The notes under the pieces are model-generated. The model saw only the letters and a list, made by a program, of their open reading frames with translations, did not search any database and had not been told where the DNA came from. A DNA stretch of 64,000 nt. Origin: G963720475 sp963720475 (GTDB lineage Bacteria > Actinomycetota > Thermoleophilia > Solirubrobacterales > Thermoleophilaceae). Positions within the stretch are counted from its first letter, which is position 1. Each line of letters starts with the position of its first letter. Shown here piece by piece: positions 10,541 to 19,018 of this stretch. The position numbers and the translations under genes were made by a program. Where the stretch lies: NCBI GenBank assembly GCA_963720475.1, contig OY970394.1, forward strand, positions 186,001 through 250,000, in the 5' to 3' direction.

Positions 10541-11680
10541 CTACGCGCCGGGGCGCTCGACGTGTGTTCGATCGACGCCGCCCGGCGAGGGCGCCCCGAT
10601 GAGTCTGAGCGCGAGCTCGACCTCGGCCCGCAGCAGACCGAGGACGTTCCGGACCCCATCCTCGCCACCTGCCGCGAGGCCCCAGAGCACTGGCCGGCCG
10701 ACGAGCACCGCCCGCGCCCCGAGCGCGAGCGCGGTCACGACGTCTGTCCCCCGGCGCACGCCGCCGTCCATCAGCACCTCGACGCGGCCCTCGACGGCGT
10801 CGGCCACCTCCGGCAGCACGTCGATCGTCGCCGCGACGCCGTCGAGCTGGCGTCCGCCGTGGTTCGAGACGACGATCCCGGCCACGCCGGCCTCGCACGC
10901 TAGACGCGCGTCCTCCTCGGTCATGACCCCCTTGACGAGCAGCGGGAGGTCCGAGTGGCCCGCGATCCGGTCGAGATCGTCCCAGGTCAGCTTGTCCTCG
11001 ACGAGGTGGAAGACCTCGACCGGGTTGAGCGGCTCCATCCGGCCGAGCGCCGCCTCGATGCTCGGCACGTTGACGTCGTCGGGGAGGCGGAAGCCGGTGC
11101 GGAGGTCGCGCTCGCGGCGGCCGGCCTCTCCCGGCGCGTCCACCGTGAGGACGAGCGCCTTGTAGCCGGCGGCGACGGCATGCTCGACGAGCGCACGGGT
11201 GACGCCGTCGTCTTTGAAGCTGTAGAGCTGGAACCACCGCGGCGCGCCGGGGGCAGCGTCGGCGACCTCGGCGGGCGTCGCGCTTGCGAGCGAGGAGAGG
11301 CACATGACGGTGCCGGCCGCGGCCGCCGCGCGGGCGGTGGCGGCCTCGCCCGCGGGATCGGCGAGTCGGTGGAAGGCGGTCGGTGCGGTGAGCACCGGCA
11401 TCGAGACATCGGTCCCGAGCACGGTCGTGGCGGCCGTGGTAGCGCTCACGTCCACGAGCGCGCGCGGGCGCAGGCGCCAGCGCCCGAACGCGGCGACGTT
11501 CTCGCGCAGCGTCCGCTCGTCGCCGGCGCCGCCCGCGTAGTAGCCGAACACGCCCGGGTCGAGGCGCTCTTCGGCGAGCCGCTCGTAGTCGGCGACGTTG
11601 ACCAGCGGCGGCTGGCGCGGGGTCGGGCGGTCCTCGGGCGCGGCGATGCGCGAATCTAACCCGAATATGGACCTGATCAC
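10541..11680 (-). CDS. FMN-dependent alpha-hydroxy-acid oxidase/dehydrogenase
   Basis: A 379-aa (beta/alpha)8 barrel of the lactate/glycolate oxidase family. It carries the N-terminal YYAGGAGDERTLREN motif, the substrate segment ALVLTVDAPG, lysine in LLVKGV, and the catalytic His-Arg signature SNHGGRQLD near residue 270, then VLMDGGVRRGTDVVTALALGA for phosphate/FMN binding. It would oxidise a small 2-hydroxy acid and reduce FMN; donor and acceptor are unresolved. The GTG start at 11680 overlaps the divergent gene by 14 bases, so the exact start is uncertain. Confidence 0.93.
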   Translation of the reverse strand: MIRSIFGLDSRIAAPEDRPTPRQPPLVNVADYERLAEERLDPGVFGYYAGGAGDERTLRENVAAFGRWRLRPRALVDVSATTAATTVLGTDVSMPVLTAPTAFHRLADPAGEAATARAAAAAGTVMCLSSLASATPAEVADAAPGAPRWFQLYSFKDDGVTRALVEHAVAAGYKALVLTVDAPGEAGRRERDLRTGFRLPDDVNVPSIEAALGRMEPLNPVEVFHLVEDKLTWDDLDRIAGHSDLPLLVKGVMTEEDARLACEAGVAGIVVSNHGGRQLDGVAATIDVLPEVADAVEGRVEVLMDGGVRRGTDVVTALALGARAVLVGRPVLWGLAAGGEDGVRNVLGLLRAEVELALRLIGAPSPGGVDRTHVERPGA

Positions 11681-12581
11681 GGGAGCGACGGGCTACCTCG
11701 GCGGGCGTCTGCTCGAACGGCTCGTCGCGGACGGGCGCGACGTGCGCGCGCTGGCGCGCAACCCGGCGACGCTCGACGTGGTGCGCGGCACCGAGGTCGT
11801 CAAGGGCGACTTGCTGACCGGAGAAGGGGTCACGCCGGCCCTCGAGGGGATCTCGACCGCCTACTACCTGGTCCACTCGATGGAGGCCGCCGAGGACGAC
11901 GACTTCGGCGGGCGCGACCGCCGCGCGGCAGAGTCGTTCGCCGCGGCAGCGGCCGCCGCCGGTATCGAGCGGATCGTGTACTTCGGCGGGCTCGTCCCGC
12001 GCGGGGGCGCGCGATCTCGCCACCTCGCCTCGCGGCTCGAGGTCGAGGAGATCCTGCTCGAGGGCGTGCCTGGCTCGACCGCGTTCCGCGCGTCGGTCGT
12101 GATCGGCGCCCAGTCGGCTTCGTTCCGCCTGCTCGTGCGGCTCGCCGAGCGGCTGCGGGTCCTCCCCCTCCCGGCCTGGCAGCGCTACCGCACCCAGCCG
12201 GTCGACGAGCGCGACGCGATCGACTACCTCGCGCTCACCCCGGTCCGCCCCGAGGCGGCGGGGCGCTCGCTCGACGTCGCCGGGCCCGACGTCCTCTCCT
12301 ATCGCGAGATCGTCGAGCAGATCGCCGACCTGATGGGCGTCGGGCGCTTCCCGCTGCCCCTACCGGCGACGGCCACGCGCGCGGCGAGCGCAGTCGTCAG
12401 CGCGGTGACCGAGCAACCCGTCGAGCTCGTTCGCCCGCTGATGGAGTCGCTCGACGGCGACCTGCTCGCGCGCGACGACGAGGCCGCGCGGATCTATGGT
12501 CTCCGTCCGCGGCCGTTTCGCCGCGCGGTGGAGCACGCACTGGGAGACTGGGAGGCGAGCGAACCGCTCGGCGCGAGATGA
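11667..12581 (+). CDS. Atypical short-chain dehydrogenase/NAD(P)-binding epimerase-like protein
   Basis: 304 aa starting at ATG 11667. The Rossmann motif TGATGYLGGRLLERL is at the N-terminus, then ALARNP and the acidic VVKGDLLTGEGV segment, as in NmrA/atypical SDR proteins. A YYLVHSM segment and IVYFGGLVP follow. The C-terminal part (GPDVLSYREIVEQIADLMG) matches the substrate domain seen in DUF2867-type relatives. The active-site Tyr-x-x-x-Lys is not clear, so it may be regulatory or bind quinone/lipid. It is divergent from the hydroxyacid oxidase and followed by an SRPBCC gene 10 bases later. Confidence 0.8.
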   Translation: MDLITGATGYLGGRLLERLVADGRDVRALARNPATLDVVRGTEVVKGDLLTGEGVTPALEGISTAYYLVHSMEAAEDDDFGGRDRRAAESFAAAAAAAGIERIVYFGGLVPRGGARSRHLASRLEVEEILLEGVPGSTAFRASVVIGAQSASFRLLVRLAERLRVLPLPAWQRYRTQPVDERDAIDYLALTPVRPEAAGRSLDVAGPDVLSYREIVEQIADLMGVGRFPLPLPATATRAASAVVSAVTEQPVELVRPLMESLDGDLLARDDEAARIYGLRPRPFRRAVEHALGDWEASEPLGAR

Positions 12582-12591
12582 GCGTTTAGAG

Positions 12592-13032
12592 ATGAAGGTC
12601 GAACGCGAGATCGAGATCGACGCCTCGCCCGAGACCGTCTACGAGACGGTGATGGACGCGCGGAAGCTCGAGGACTGGGTCACGATCCACGTCGAGTTGA
12701 AGGAGGCGCCCGAGGGCGACCTCAAGAAGGGGTCCGAGCTCGTCCAGGTCCTGCGCCTCGCGCACCAGAACTTCACCGTCAGCTGGAAGGTGGTCGAGGC
12801 CGAACGACCGCGACGCGTCGTCTGGGAGGGCAGCGGGCCGGTCCGCTCGAAGGCGAAGGTGATCTACGACATCGCCGCAAACGGTGACGGGACGCTCTTC
12901 GGCTACACGAACGAGTACAAGCTGCCGCTCGGCCCGCTCGGGACGGTCGCGGGGGCGGCGGTCAAGCGGGCGTCGGTCAAGGAGACCGACCGCTCGATCG
13001 CCAAGCTCAAGGACTTGCTCGAAAAACGCTGA
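12592..13032 (+). CDS. SRPBCC (START-like) lipid-binding protein
   Basis: 146 aa with the SRPBCC pattern: first strand VEREIEIDASPETVYETVMDARKLEDWV, central WKVVEAERPRRVVWEG, and a C-terminal helix ending LKDLLEKR. Such proteins form a hydrophobic cavity that binds lipids, polyketides or quinones. The 10-base gap after the SDR gene suggests the pair acts on one lipophilic substrate. No catalytic residues can be inferred. Confidence 0.85.
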   Translation: MKVEREIEIDASPETVYETVMDARKLEDWVTIHVELKEAPEGDLKKGSELVQVLRLAHQNFTVSWKVVEAERPRRVVWEGSGPVRSKAKVIYDIAANGDGTLFGYTNEYKLPLGPLGTVAGAAVKRASVKETDRSIAKLKDLLEKR

Positions 13033-13069
13033 CGCGCCGTCGCGGCAGAGCCGATATGTTGCCTGGCGG

Positions 13070-13333
13070 ATGGTGATGTGGCGTCGAGCGGATCGGACGG
13101 GGGACCGCTCCCCGTTCATCCTCAAACCATGGCGCCGCCGCGATGCGGCGGCGGCCCTCGCCCGTGCTGCCCGCCAGGAGGCGTGCGCGGTCTCGGAGCT
13201 GACGCCCACGCGCTACGCCGACATCCGGCTGCGCCACCCGGAGCTCGAGCTGCCGAAGCACGCCACCGTAACGCGCGCCTTCGGCGGCTGGCAGATGGCG
13301 CTCGAAGAGGCTGCCGCGGCCGCCGCCGAGTAG
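13070..13333 (+). CDS. Small basic protein with homing-endonuclease-associated repeat-like helix
   Basis: 87 aa from ATG 13070 (an in-frame ATG at 13076 is also possible). The C-terminal half, TPTRYADIRLRHPELELPKH then TVTRAFGGWQMALEEA, resembles the HNH-associated helix-turn-helix repeat (PF18780-like: short helix, proline, FGSW, helix) used for DNA contact. The N-terminal half is Arg-rich. No nuclease domain accompanies it. Assignment is by motif only. Confidence 0.5.
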   Translation: MVMWRRADRTGDRSPFILKPWRRRDAAAALARAARQEACAVSELTPTRYADIRLRHPELELPKHATVTRAFGGWQMALEEAAAAAAE

Positions 13334-13351
13334 CTCCGGCGCTCCTTCAGC

Positions 13352-14170
13352 TCAGGCGAAACGCGCCAGCTCGTGGCGGTCGTGGGCGCAGAAGATCGCC
13401 ACCTCGTCGCCGTGCTTCTGCCCCAGCTCGCGCAGGCGCTCCTGGTTGTGGCGCAGCTCCTTGCGGTTCGCGCCCACCATCACCTCGAACCCCTTGATTC
13501 CCGCGGGGGCTTTCGGCGGTACCTGCATGTCGCCGCGGTGGAAGTAGCCGTCGCCGCAGTGGAGCAGCCAGCGCTCGCCCTCGTTGACGGCGACCGCGGT
13601 ATGGCCGCGGCTATGCCCGTAAAGCGGGATCAGCGCGATCTCCGGGTCCACTCCAGGCAGCGCCCGGACGCTCTCGAACCCGAACCAGTCGTCGCCGCCG
13701 CCGTCGTGGGTGACCCACTTCGGCCCGTGGGCCCAGTGCCTCGAGACGTAGCGCAGCCGCTGGTCGAGCGGCGGGGCCATCGCGACCTCGTGCTCGCGCG
13801 AAGTCAAGTGAACGGACGCCTCGGGGAAGTCGCCTAGCCCGCCCGCGTGGTCGAGGTCGAGGTGGGTGGCGATGATGTGGCGAACGTCGGCCGGCTCGAA
13901 GCCCAACCTCTTCACCTGTTCGATCGCCGTGTCCTCGAGCTTCGGCTTCGGTCGAAGCATCAGGCTGAATGCGATGCCGAGGCTACGCGGCCTGCGCACG
14001 TCCTCGGTGCCGAAGCCCGAGTCGATCAGCACCAGCCCGTCGCTCGTCTCGACGAGCAAGCAGTGGCAGACGATGTTCGACGGCCCGAGCAGGCTGCCCT
14101 CGCCGGTGAACAGCTTGGAGCCGAACGGGCACAGGGAGCCGCAGCTGATGTGGTGGACCTTGGCGCTCAT
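13352..14170 (-). CDS. MBL-fold hydrolase, lactonase-like
   Basis: 272 aa. It has the dinuclear Zn motif THLDLDHAGG near residue 102, a later HSRGHTAV histidine and a CGDGYFH aspartate, as in N-acyl-homoserine-lactonase-like MBL proteins, and ends with CAHDRHELARF. The N-terminus (HHISCGSLCPFG) has no signal peptide. Its start overlaps the mdh stop by 4 bases, so translation is probably coupled. Whether it cleaves lactones is unproved. Confidence 0.85.
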   Translation of the reverse strand: MSAKVHHISCGSLCPFGSKLFTGEGSLLGPSNIVCHCLLVETSDGLVLIDSGFGTEDVRRPRSLGIAFSLMLRPKPKLEDTAIEQVKRLGFEPADVRHIIATHLDLDHAGGLGDFPEASVHLTSREHEVAMAPPLDQRLRYVSRHWAHGPKWVTHDGGGDDWFGFESVRALPGVDPEIALIPLYGHSRGHTAVAVNEGERWLLHCGDGYFHRGDMQVPPKAPAGIKGFEVMVGANRKELRHNQERLRELGQKHGDEVAIFCAHDRHELARFA

Positions 14171-15096
14171 ACCTTGGCGAGTGCGTCGACGAGCTCCTGC
14201 ACTGCGTCGGACGACTTCTTCAAGTCTTTCAGTTCGGCGTCGGTGAGTTCGTACTCGACGATCTCCTCGATCCCCTCGGAGCCCAGGCGCACGGGAACAC
14301 CGACGAACAACCCGTCGATCCCGTACTCACCCTGGCACAGGGCCGCGCACGGCAGGATCCGCTGCTGGTCGTGGACGATCGAGTCGATCATCTCGACGAC
14401 CGCGGCCGAGGGCGCGTAGTACGCCGATCCCTTCTGCAGCAGCTTCACCACCTCGGCGCCGCCGTCGCGCGCGCGTTGGACGATCTCCTCGAGGCGGCCG
14501 GTCCCGATCTTCTGCTCGATCGGCACACCGGCAACGTTCGTGAACGAGGTGATCGGGACCATCGTGTCGCCGTGACCGCCGAGTACGAAACCGGTGACGT
14601 CGCGCGCGGAGACGCCAAGCTCCCACGCGAGGAACGTGCGGAAACGGGCGGAGTCGAGGATCCCCGCCATGCCGACGACGCGCTGGCGCGGGAACTTCGT
14701 CACGTCTGCGGTGACATGGCACATCGCGTCGAGCGGGTTGGTCACGACGATGACGATCGCGTCCGGCGAGCGGTCGGCGATCTCCTGCGCGACGCCGCCG
14801 ACGATCTCCTTGTTCTTCGCCAGCAGGTCGTCGCGGCTCATCCCGGGCTGCCGCGGGAAGCCCGAGGTGATTACGACGATCTCCGACCCTGCGGTCTCCT
14901 CGTAACCGTTCGTCCCGACGATGTTCGGCTCGTAACCGACCACCGGCCCCGACTGGTTCATGTCGAGCGCCTTTCCCTGCGGCAACCCCTCGACGATGTC
15001 CACCAACACGACATCGGCGTAGTCACGTTCTGCAAGGCGCTGCGCAGTCGTGGCTCCCACATTGCCCGCACCGACTACAGTTACTTTTGTACGCAC
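14167..15096 (-). CDS. mdh: Malate dehydrogenase (LDH-like type)
   Basis: A 309-aa NAD-dependent oxidoreductase of the LDH/MDH superfamily. Nucleotide-binding VVGAGNVGATTAQRLAE is followed by an acidic VLVDI, which favours NAD. The substrate-loop Arg in SGFPRQPGMSRDDLL marks malate/oxaloacetate rather than lactate specificity, and the catalytic His is in GGHGDTMV. The start is GTG 15096, preceded by AAAGGTGA. It is one of two malate dehydrogenases in this window. Confidence 0.95.
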   Translation of the reverse strand: MRTKVTVVGAGNVGATTAQRLAERDYADVVLVDIVEGLPQGKALDMNQSGPVVGYEPNIVGTNGYEETAGSEIVVITSGFPRQPGMSRDDLLAKNKEIVGGVAQEIADRSPDAIVIVVTNPLDAMCHVTADVTKFPRQRVVGMAGILDSARFRTFLAWELGVSARDVTGFVLGGHGDTMVPITSFTNVAGVPIEQKIGTGRLEEIVQRARDGGAEVVKLLQKGSAYYAPSAAVVEMIDSIVHDQQRILPCAALCQGEYGIDGLFVGVPVRLGSEGIEEIVEYELTDAELKDLKKSSDAVQELVDALAKV

Positions 15097-15125
15097 TTAT
15101 TCACCTTTCGAACTTCAGGAGTGAA

Positions 15126-15494
15126 ATGGCTGATTACCTCTCAGAGGCACGAAGCGCGCTGGAGGAACAACTGAAGTCACTGCGCGACCAGCAGCGCCGC
15201 GTCGAGCGCGCGCTGTCCGAGCTGGGGGCCGAAGTCCGTCGTGGTCCCGGTCGTCCGCGTGGATCGCGCAGCGGGACCCGCCCCCGCCGGGGCGCCCCGA
15301 AGCAGCGGCGAAGCCGCAAGGGCGGCACCCGCCGCGAGCAGGCGCTCAAGCATGTGAAGCAGAACCCGGGCATCACGGTGTCGGACCTGGCGTCGAAGAT
15401 GCGCATCAAGCCGAACTACCTCTACCGCGTGCTCGGCGAACTGAGCGACGAAGGAGCAGTGAAGAAGCAAGGCAAGGGGTTCGTGGCGAAGTAG
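15126..15494 (+). CDS. DNA-binding protein: coiled coil, AT-hook-like linker, winged helix
   Basis: 122 aa in three parts. Residues 1-40 form a charged coiled coil (ARSALEEQLKSLRDQQRRVERAL). Residues 42-72 form an Arg/Gly/Pro linker with GRPRGSR, AT-hook-like. Residues 78-120 form a small winged helix (ITVSDLASKMRIKPNYLYRVLGEL then a basic wing KKQGKG). This design suggests a nucleoid-associated or local regulator. It diverges from mdh with only 29 bases between starts, so it might act on that promoter; this is inference. A perfect palindrome follows the stop. Confidence 0.7.
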   Translation: MADYLSEARSALEEQLKSLRDQQRRVERALSELGAEVRRGPGRPRGSRSGTRPRRGAPKQRRSRKGGTRREQALKHVKQNPGITVSDLASKMRIKPNYLYRVLGELSDEGAVKKQGKGFVAK

Positions 15495-15505
15495 CGTGGC
15501 GGTAG

Positions 15506-15527
15506 CCGCAGCGGCATGCCGCTGCGG
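15506..15527. terminator. Perfect 22-base palindrome, possible terminator
   Basis: Eleven bases (CCGCAGCGGCA) followed directly by their reverse complement, 12 bases after the preceding stop. There is no T tract. It contains the first upstream ATG (15516) of the site-2 protease frame, which is one reason to choose a later start for that gene. Confidence 0.5.
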
Positions 15528-15548
15528 ATCCTATGCGACCATGGATGT

Positions 15549-16694
15549 GTGTTCAGCGGCGGCTCTATTCAGCTCGCGCGCATCTTCGGCATCCGCATCG
15601 GAGTGGACGTCAGCTGGTTCATCGTCCTCTTCCTGATCATCTGGTCGCTGTCGGGCTACTTCGGCGACATCTTCCCCGGAGACGAGACGAAGGCGTTCGT
15701 ACTCGCCGTCGTCAGCGCGCTGCTCTTCTTCCTCTCGATTCTGCTGCACGAGCTCGGTCACGCCTGGGTGGCGATCCGCAACGGGATCGGAATCACAGGC
15801 ATCGACCTATGGATGTTCGGCGGGATCGCCAAGATGAAGCGCGACACCGACTCGGCCGGCGTGGAATTCCGCGTGGCCGTGGCAGGGCCGCTCGTCACCC
15901 TCGCGATCGTTGCGATCTGCTTCGCGGCCGGCGCGCTCATCGGCGGGGCGGGCCAGGTGTGGGACTCGGTGCGTTTCTACGACGCGCGCGTCGGCGAGGT
16001 CGAGGCCGTGCTCGGCTACCTCGCCTTCATCAACGCCGCGCTGCTCGTGTTCAACCTGATCCCGGGGTTCCCGCTCGACGGTGGCCGGATCGCCCGCTCG
16101 ATCGTCTGGTGGCGGACCGGCGACCGCTCGAAGGCGACGCGCGTCGCGGCGCGGCTCGGTCGCATCTTCGCCTACCTGATGATCGGTGTCGGCCTGTTCC
16201 TGCTGCTGCGGGGAGCTTTCGTCAGCGGCATCTGGCTCGGGTTCATCGGCTTCTTCCTCGCGCAGGCAGCGCGTTCGGCCGAGGTGCAGACCGAGTACGC
16301 CGATCGCATCGAGGGGCTGTCCGTGTCCAGCCTGATGGACGCCGAGCCGGTGCTCGTGCCGTCCAGCACCCCGATCGAGAAGGTGCTCGACGAGTACTTC
16401 CTGCGCTACGGCTGGCCGTGGTTCCCGATCGTGGACGAACAGCAACGCTTCCTCGGGATCATCACCCGCGAGCAGGCTGACGAGGTGCCGCTCGAGGAGC
16501 GAGCGACGACCGCCGCCGATGCCGTGATGACCCTCGACCCGACGAGCGCCTTCCGCATCCGCGTGGACGAGTCGGTCGAGGCGGTGCTCGGCTCGGAGGG
16601 CTTCCAGCGCCTCGGCGCGCTCGTGGCCGTCGACGGCGACAACGTCGTCCGCGGCGTCGTGACGCTCGATCAGGTCAAGCGCGCGCTGACGTAG
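15549..16694 (+). CDS. Site-2 (M50) metalloprotease with CBS domain pair
   Basis: About 381 aa from GTG 15549, where the conserved FSGGSIQLARIFGIRIGVD N-terminus begins. The zinc motif HELGH is at residues about 67-71 in a membrane segment, with the third ligand region NLIPGFPLDGGR near 170. Four to six hydrophobic segments precede a cytoplasmic tandem CBS region (from about SVSSLMDAEPVLVPSSTPIEKVL) that may sense adenine nucleotides. It should cleave within membranes; no partner anti-sigma factor is adjacent. A short GCCCG/CGGGC hairpin at 16696-16709 separates it from the convergent mdh. Confidence 0.93.
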   Translation: MFSGGSIQLARIFGIRIGVDVSWFIVLFLIIWSLSGYFGDIFPGDETKAFVLAVVSALLFFLSILLHELGHAWVAIRNGIGITGIDLWMFGGIAKMKRDTDSAGVEFRVAVAGPLVTLAIVAICFAAGALIGGAGQVWDSVRFYDARVGEVEAVLGYLAFINAALLVFNLIPGFPLDGGRIARSIVWWRTGDRSKATRVAARLGRIFAYLMIGVGLFLLLRGAFVSGIWLGFIGFFLAQAARSAEVQTEYADRIEGLSVSSLMDAEPVLVPSSTPIEKVLDEYFLRYGWPWFPIVDEQQRFLGIITREQADEVPLEERATTAADAVMTLDPTSAFRIRVDESVEAVLGSEGFQRLGALVAVDGDNVVRGVVTLDQVKRALT

Positions 16695-16709
16695 TGCCCG
16701 CTGGCGGGC

Positions 16710-17696
16710 TCAGAGGAGCCCGAGCCCGGCGACCGCGTCCCGCTCCTCGCCCAGCTCGGCGACGGTAGCGTCGATCCGCTCGCGGATGGCGTCGCCGACC
16801 CGCAGGTCCTCGACGACCTTCCACTCGCCTCCGCTGCAGGTGCACGGCTTGCCTGCCATCAACCCTTCGGTGATCCCGTAAGAGCCGTCGGAGGGCACGC
16901 CCATCGAGACCCAGTCGCCCTCGGGGGTGCCGAGCACCCAGTCATGGACGTGGTCAATCGCAGCGTTCGCGGCCGACGCCGCCGAGGAGGCGCCGCGCGC
17001 GTCGATGATCGCGGCGCCGCGCTTGGCGACCGTCGGGATGAACTCGTCGAAGATCCAGGCGTCGTCGTTCACCGTCGTCCACGCGGGCTCTCCCTTGATC
17101 TTGGCGTTGCCGATGTCGGGCACCTGCGTGGTCGAGTGGTTGCCCCAGATCGTCATGTTGGTGATGTCGGCGACCGCGGCGTCGGTCTTGCGCGCGAGCT
17201 GCGCGATCGCGCGGTTGTGGTCGAGGCGGAGCATCGCGGTGAAGCGCTCGTTCGGCACGTCGGGCGCATTCGACATCGCGATCAGCGCGTTCGTGTTCGC
17301 GGGGTTTCCGACGACGAGCACCTTGACGTCGTCGGCCGCGCCGGCATTGATCGCCTCGCCTTGTGGCTTGAAGATTCCGCCGTTGGCCTCGAGCAGGTCG
17401 GATCGCTCCATGCCCGGCCCGCGCGGGCGCGCGCCGACCAGGAGCCCGATGTTCGCGCCGTCGAAGGCCGGCTTCGGGTCGTCGTGGATGTCGATCCCCG
17501 CCAGCAGCGGGAAGGCGCAGTCGTCGAGCTCCATCGCCGTGCCCTCGGCGGCCTTGACGGCGTCCGGGATCTCGAGCAGGTTCAAGTGAACGGGGGTGTC
17601 GGGGCCGAGCATCTCGCCCGAGGCGATGCGGAACAGCAGCGCGTAGCCGATCTGGCCGGCGGCGCCGGTGACGGTGACCTTGACGGGGGGGCTCAC
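16710..17696 (-). CDS. mdh: Malate dehydrogenase (cytosolic type)
   Basis: 328 aa. The N-terminal VTVTGAAGQIGYALLFRIA dinucleotide motif, DDCAFPL, substrate Arg region GARPRGPGMERSDLL and catalytic His in TIWGNHSTTQ identify the cytosolic-type MDH group, a subclass distinct from the gene at 14167-15096. It converts malate and oxaloacetate with NAD(H). Its start overlaps the icd stop by 4 bases, indicating an icd-mdh operon with coupled translation. Confidence 0.96.
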   Translation of the reverse strand: MSPPVKVTVTGAAGQIGYALLFRIASGEMLGPDTPVHLNLLEIPDAVKAAEGTAMELDDCAFPLLAGIDIHDDPKPAFDGANIGLLVGARPRGPGMERSDLLEANGGIFKPQGEAINAGAADDVKVLVVGNPANTNALIAMSNAPDVPNERFTAMLRLDHNRAIAQLARKTDAAVADITNMTIWGNHSTTQVPDIGNAKIKGEPAWTTVNDDAWIFDEFIPTVAKRGAAIIDARGASSAASAANAAIDHVHDWVLGTPEGDWVSMGVPSDGSYGITEGLMAGKPCTCSGGEWKVVEDLRVGDAIRERIDATVAELGEERDAVAGLGLL

Positions 17697-18913
17697 GCCG
17701 CCACCTTTGCCGCTTCCAGGTTCTCGTCGATCGCCGCGAGGAACTCCTCGGTGGTGAGGAAGTCCTGGTCCTCGCCGACGAGCAACGCCAGGTCCTTGGT
17801 CATCTTGCCGCTCTCGACCGTCTCGACGCAGACGCGCTCGAGGGTCTCGGCGAACTCCGTCACCGCGGGCGTCGAGTCCATCCGCCCGCGGGCCGCCAGC
17901 CCGCGCGTCCAGGCGAAGATCGACGCGATCGGGTTGGTCGAGGTCGGCTTGCCCTGCTCGTGCTGGCGGAAATGGCGGGTGACGGTGCCGTGCGCGGCCT
18001 CTGCCTCGACGGTCTTGCCGTCTGGCGTCATCAGCACGCTCGTCATCAGCCCGAGCGAGCCGAAGCCCTGGGCGACGGTGTCGGACTGGACGTCACCGTC
18101 GTAGTTCTTGCAGGCCCAGACGTAGCCGCCCTCCCACTTCAGTGAGGCGGCGACCATGTCGTCGATCAAACGGTGCTCGTAGGTCAGGCCGGCGGCCTCG
18201 AAGTCGGCCTTGAACTCGGACTCGTAGATCTCCTCGAAGAGGTCCTTGAAGCGCCCGTCGTAACGCTTCAGGATCGTGTTCTTCGTCGAGAGATAGACGG
18301 GATATCCGCGCTCGAGCCCGTAGCGCATCGAGGCGCGCGCGAAGTCGCGAATCGAGTCGTCGAGGTTGTACATCGCCATCGCGATGCCGCCGGCGTGGAA
18401 GTCGTAGACGTCGAGCTCGATCGGCTCGGAGCCGTCCTTCGGGGTGAAGGTGAGCGTCAGCGAGCCCTCGCCCTGGACGACCATGTCGGTCGCGCGGTAC
18501 TGGTCGCCGAAAGCGTGACGGCCGATGATGATCGGCTTCGTCCAGCCGGGGACCAGGCGCGGGATGTTCGAGATCACGATCGGCTCGCGGAAGATCACGC
18601 CGCCGAGGATGTTGCGGATGGTCCCGTTCGGCGAGCGGTACATCTCCTTCAGCCCGAACTCCTCGACGCGCGCCTCGTCGGGCGTGATCGTGGCGCACTT
18701 GACACCGACGCCGTGCTGCTTGATCGCGTTCGCAGCGTCGACGGTGATCTGGTCCTCGGTCTCGTCGCGCTTCTGGATCGAAAGATCGAAGTACTGGAGG
18801 TCGATGTCGAGGTAGGGAAGGATCAGCTGTTCCTTGATGAAGGCCCAGATGATCCGCGTCATCTCGTCGCCGTCGAGCTCGACGACCGGGTTTTCAACCT
18901 TGATCTTCGCCAT
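17693..18913 (-). CDS. icd: NADP-dependent isocitrate dehydrogenase, dimeric eukaryotic-like type
   Basis: 406 aa, the length of the homodimeric (mitochondrial/cytosolic-like) IDH subfamily. Recognisable segments are VVELDGDEMTRIIW at the N-terminus, the isocitrate Ser/Arg site YRSPNGTIRNILGG, KPIIIGRHAFGDQYRATD, and the metal-ligand aspartates in the YDGDVQSD region, followed by the coenzyme segment EAAHGTVTRHFR. It decarboxylates isocitrate to 2-oxoglutarate and makes NADPH. First gene of the icd-mdh pair. Confidence 0.97.
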   Translation of the reverse strand: MAKIKVENPVVELDGDEMTRIIWAFIKEQLILPYLDIDLQYFDLSIQKRDETEDQITVDAANAIKQHGVGVKCATITPDEARVEEFGLKEMYRSPNGTIRNILGGVIFREPIVISNIPRLVPGWTKPIIIGRHAFGDQYRATDMVVQGEGSLTLTFTPKDGSEPIELDVYDFHAGGIAMAMYNLDDSIRDFARASMRYGLERGYPVYLSTKNTILKRYDGRFKDLFEEIYESEFKADFEAAGLTYEHRLIDDMVAASLKWEGGYVWACKNYDGDVQSDTVAQGFGSLGLMTSVLMTPDGKTVEAEAAHGTVTRHFRQHEQGKPTSTNPIASIFAWTRGLAARGRMDSTPAVTEFAETLERVCVETVESGKMTKDLALLVGEDQDFLTTEEFLAAIDENLEAAKVAA

Positions 18914-18971
18914 GTGTGAGGGCAGCGTAACTTCAGCCGCACGTTCTGCCCGGCGCGGGGGTGGAATCTCA

Positions 18972-19018
18972 GGGGCTGAATCGCTTTCTTGGATATATGG
19001 AGAAAACGGTTCAGCCCC
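18972..19018. promoter_or_regulatory. 9-base inverted repeat flanking the AbiEi-like start codon
   Basis: GGGGCTGAA (18972-18980) is repeated inverted as TTCAGCCCC (19010-19018), with a 29-base spacer holding an A/T-rich GGATATATGG and the ATG at 18997. It could be an operator for autoregulation, as AbiEi-type proteins often repress their own promoters, or a chance hairpin. Confidence 0.35.

Noticed and set aside
10170..12023. 617-codon minus-strand frame over the hydroxyacid oxidase and its divergent neighbour
   Set aside because: Crosses two well-supported genes and consists of low-complexity Arg/Ala/Pro sequence.
15516..15548. Upstream ATG for the site-2 protease
   Set aside because: It lies inside a perfect palindrome and adds MPLRILCDHGC, which does not match the usual N-terminus; GTG 15549 fits better.
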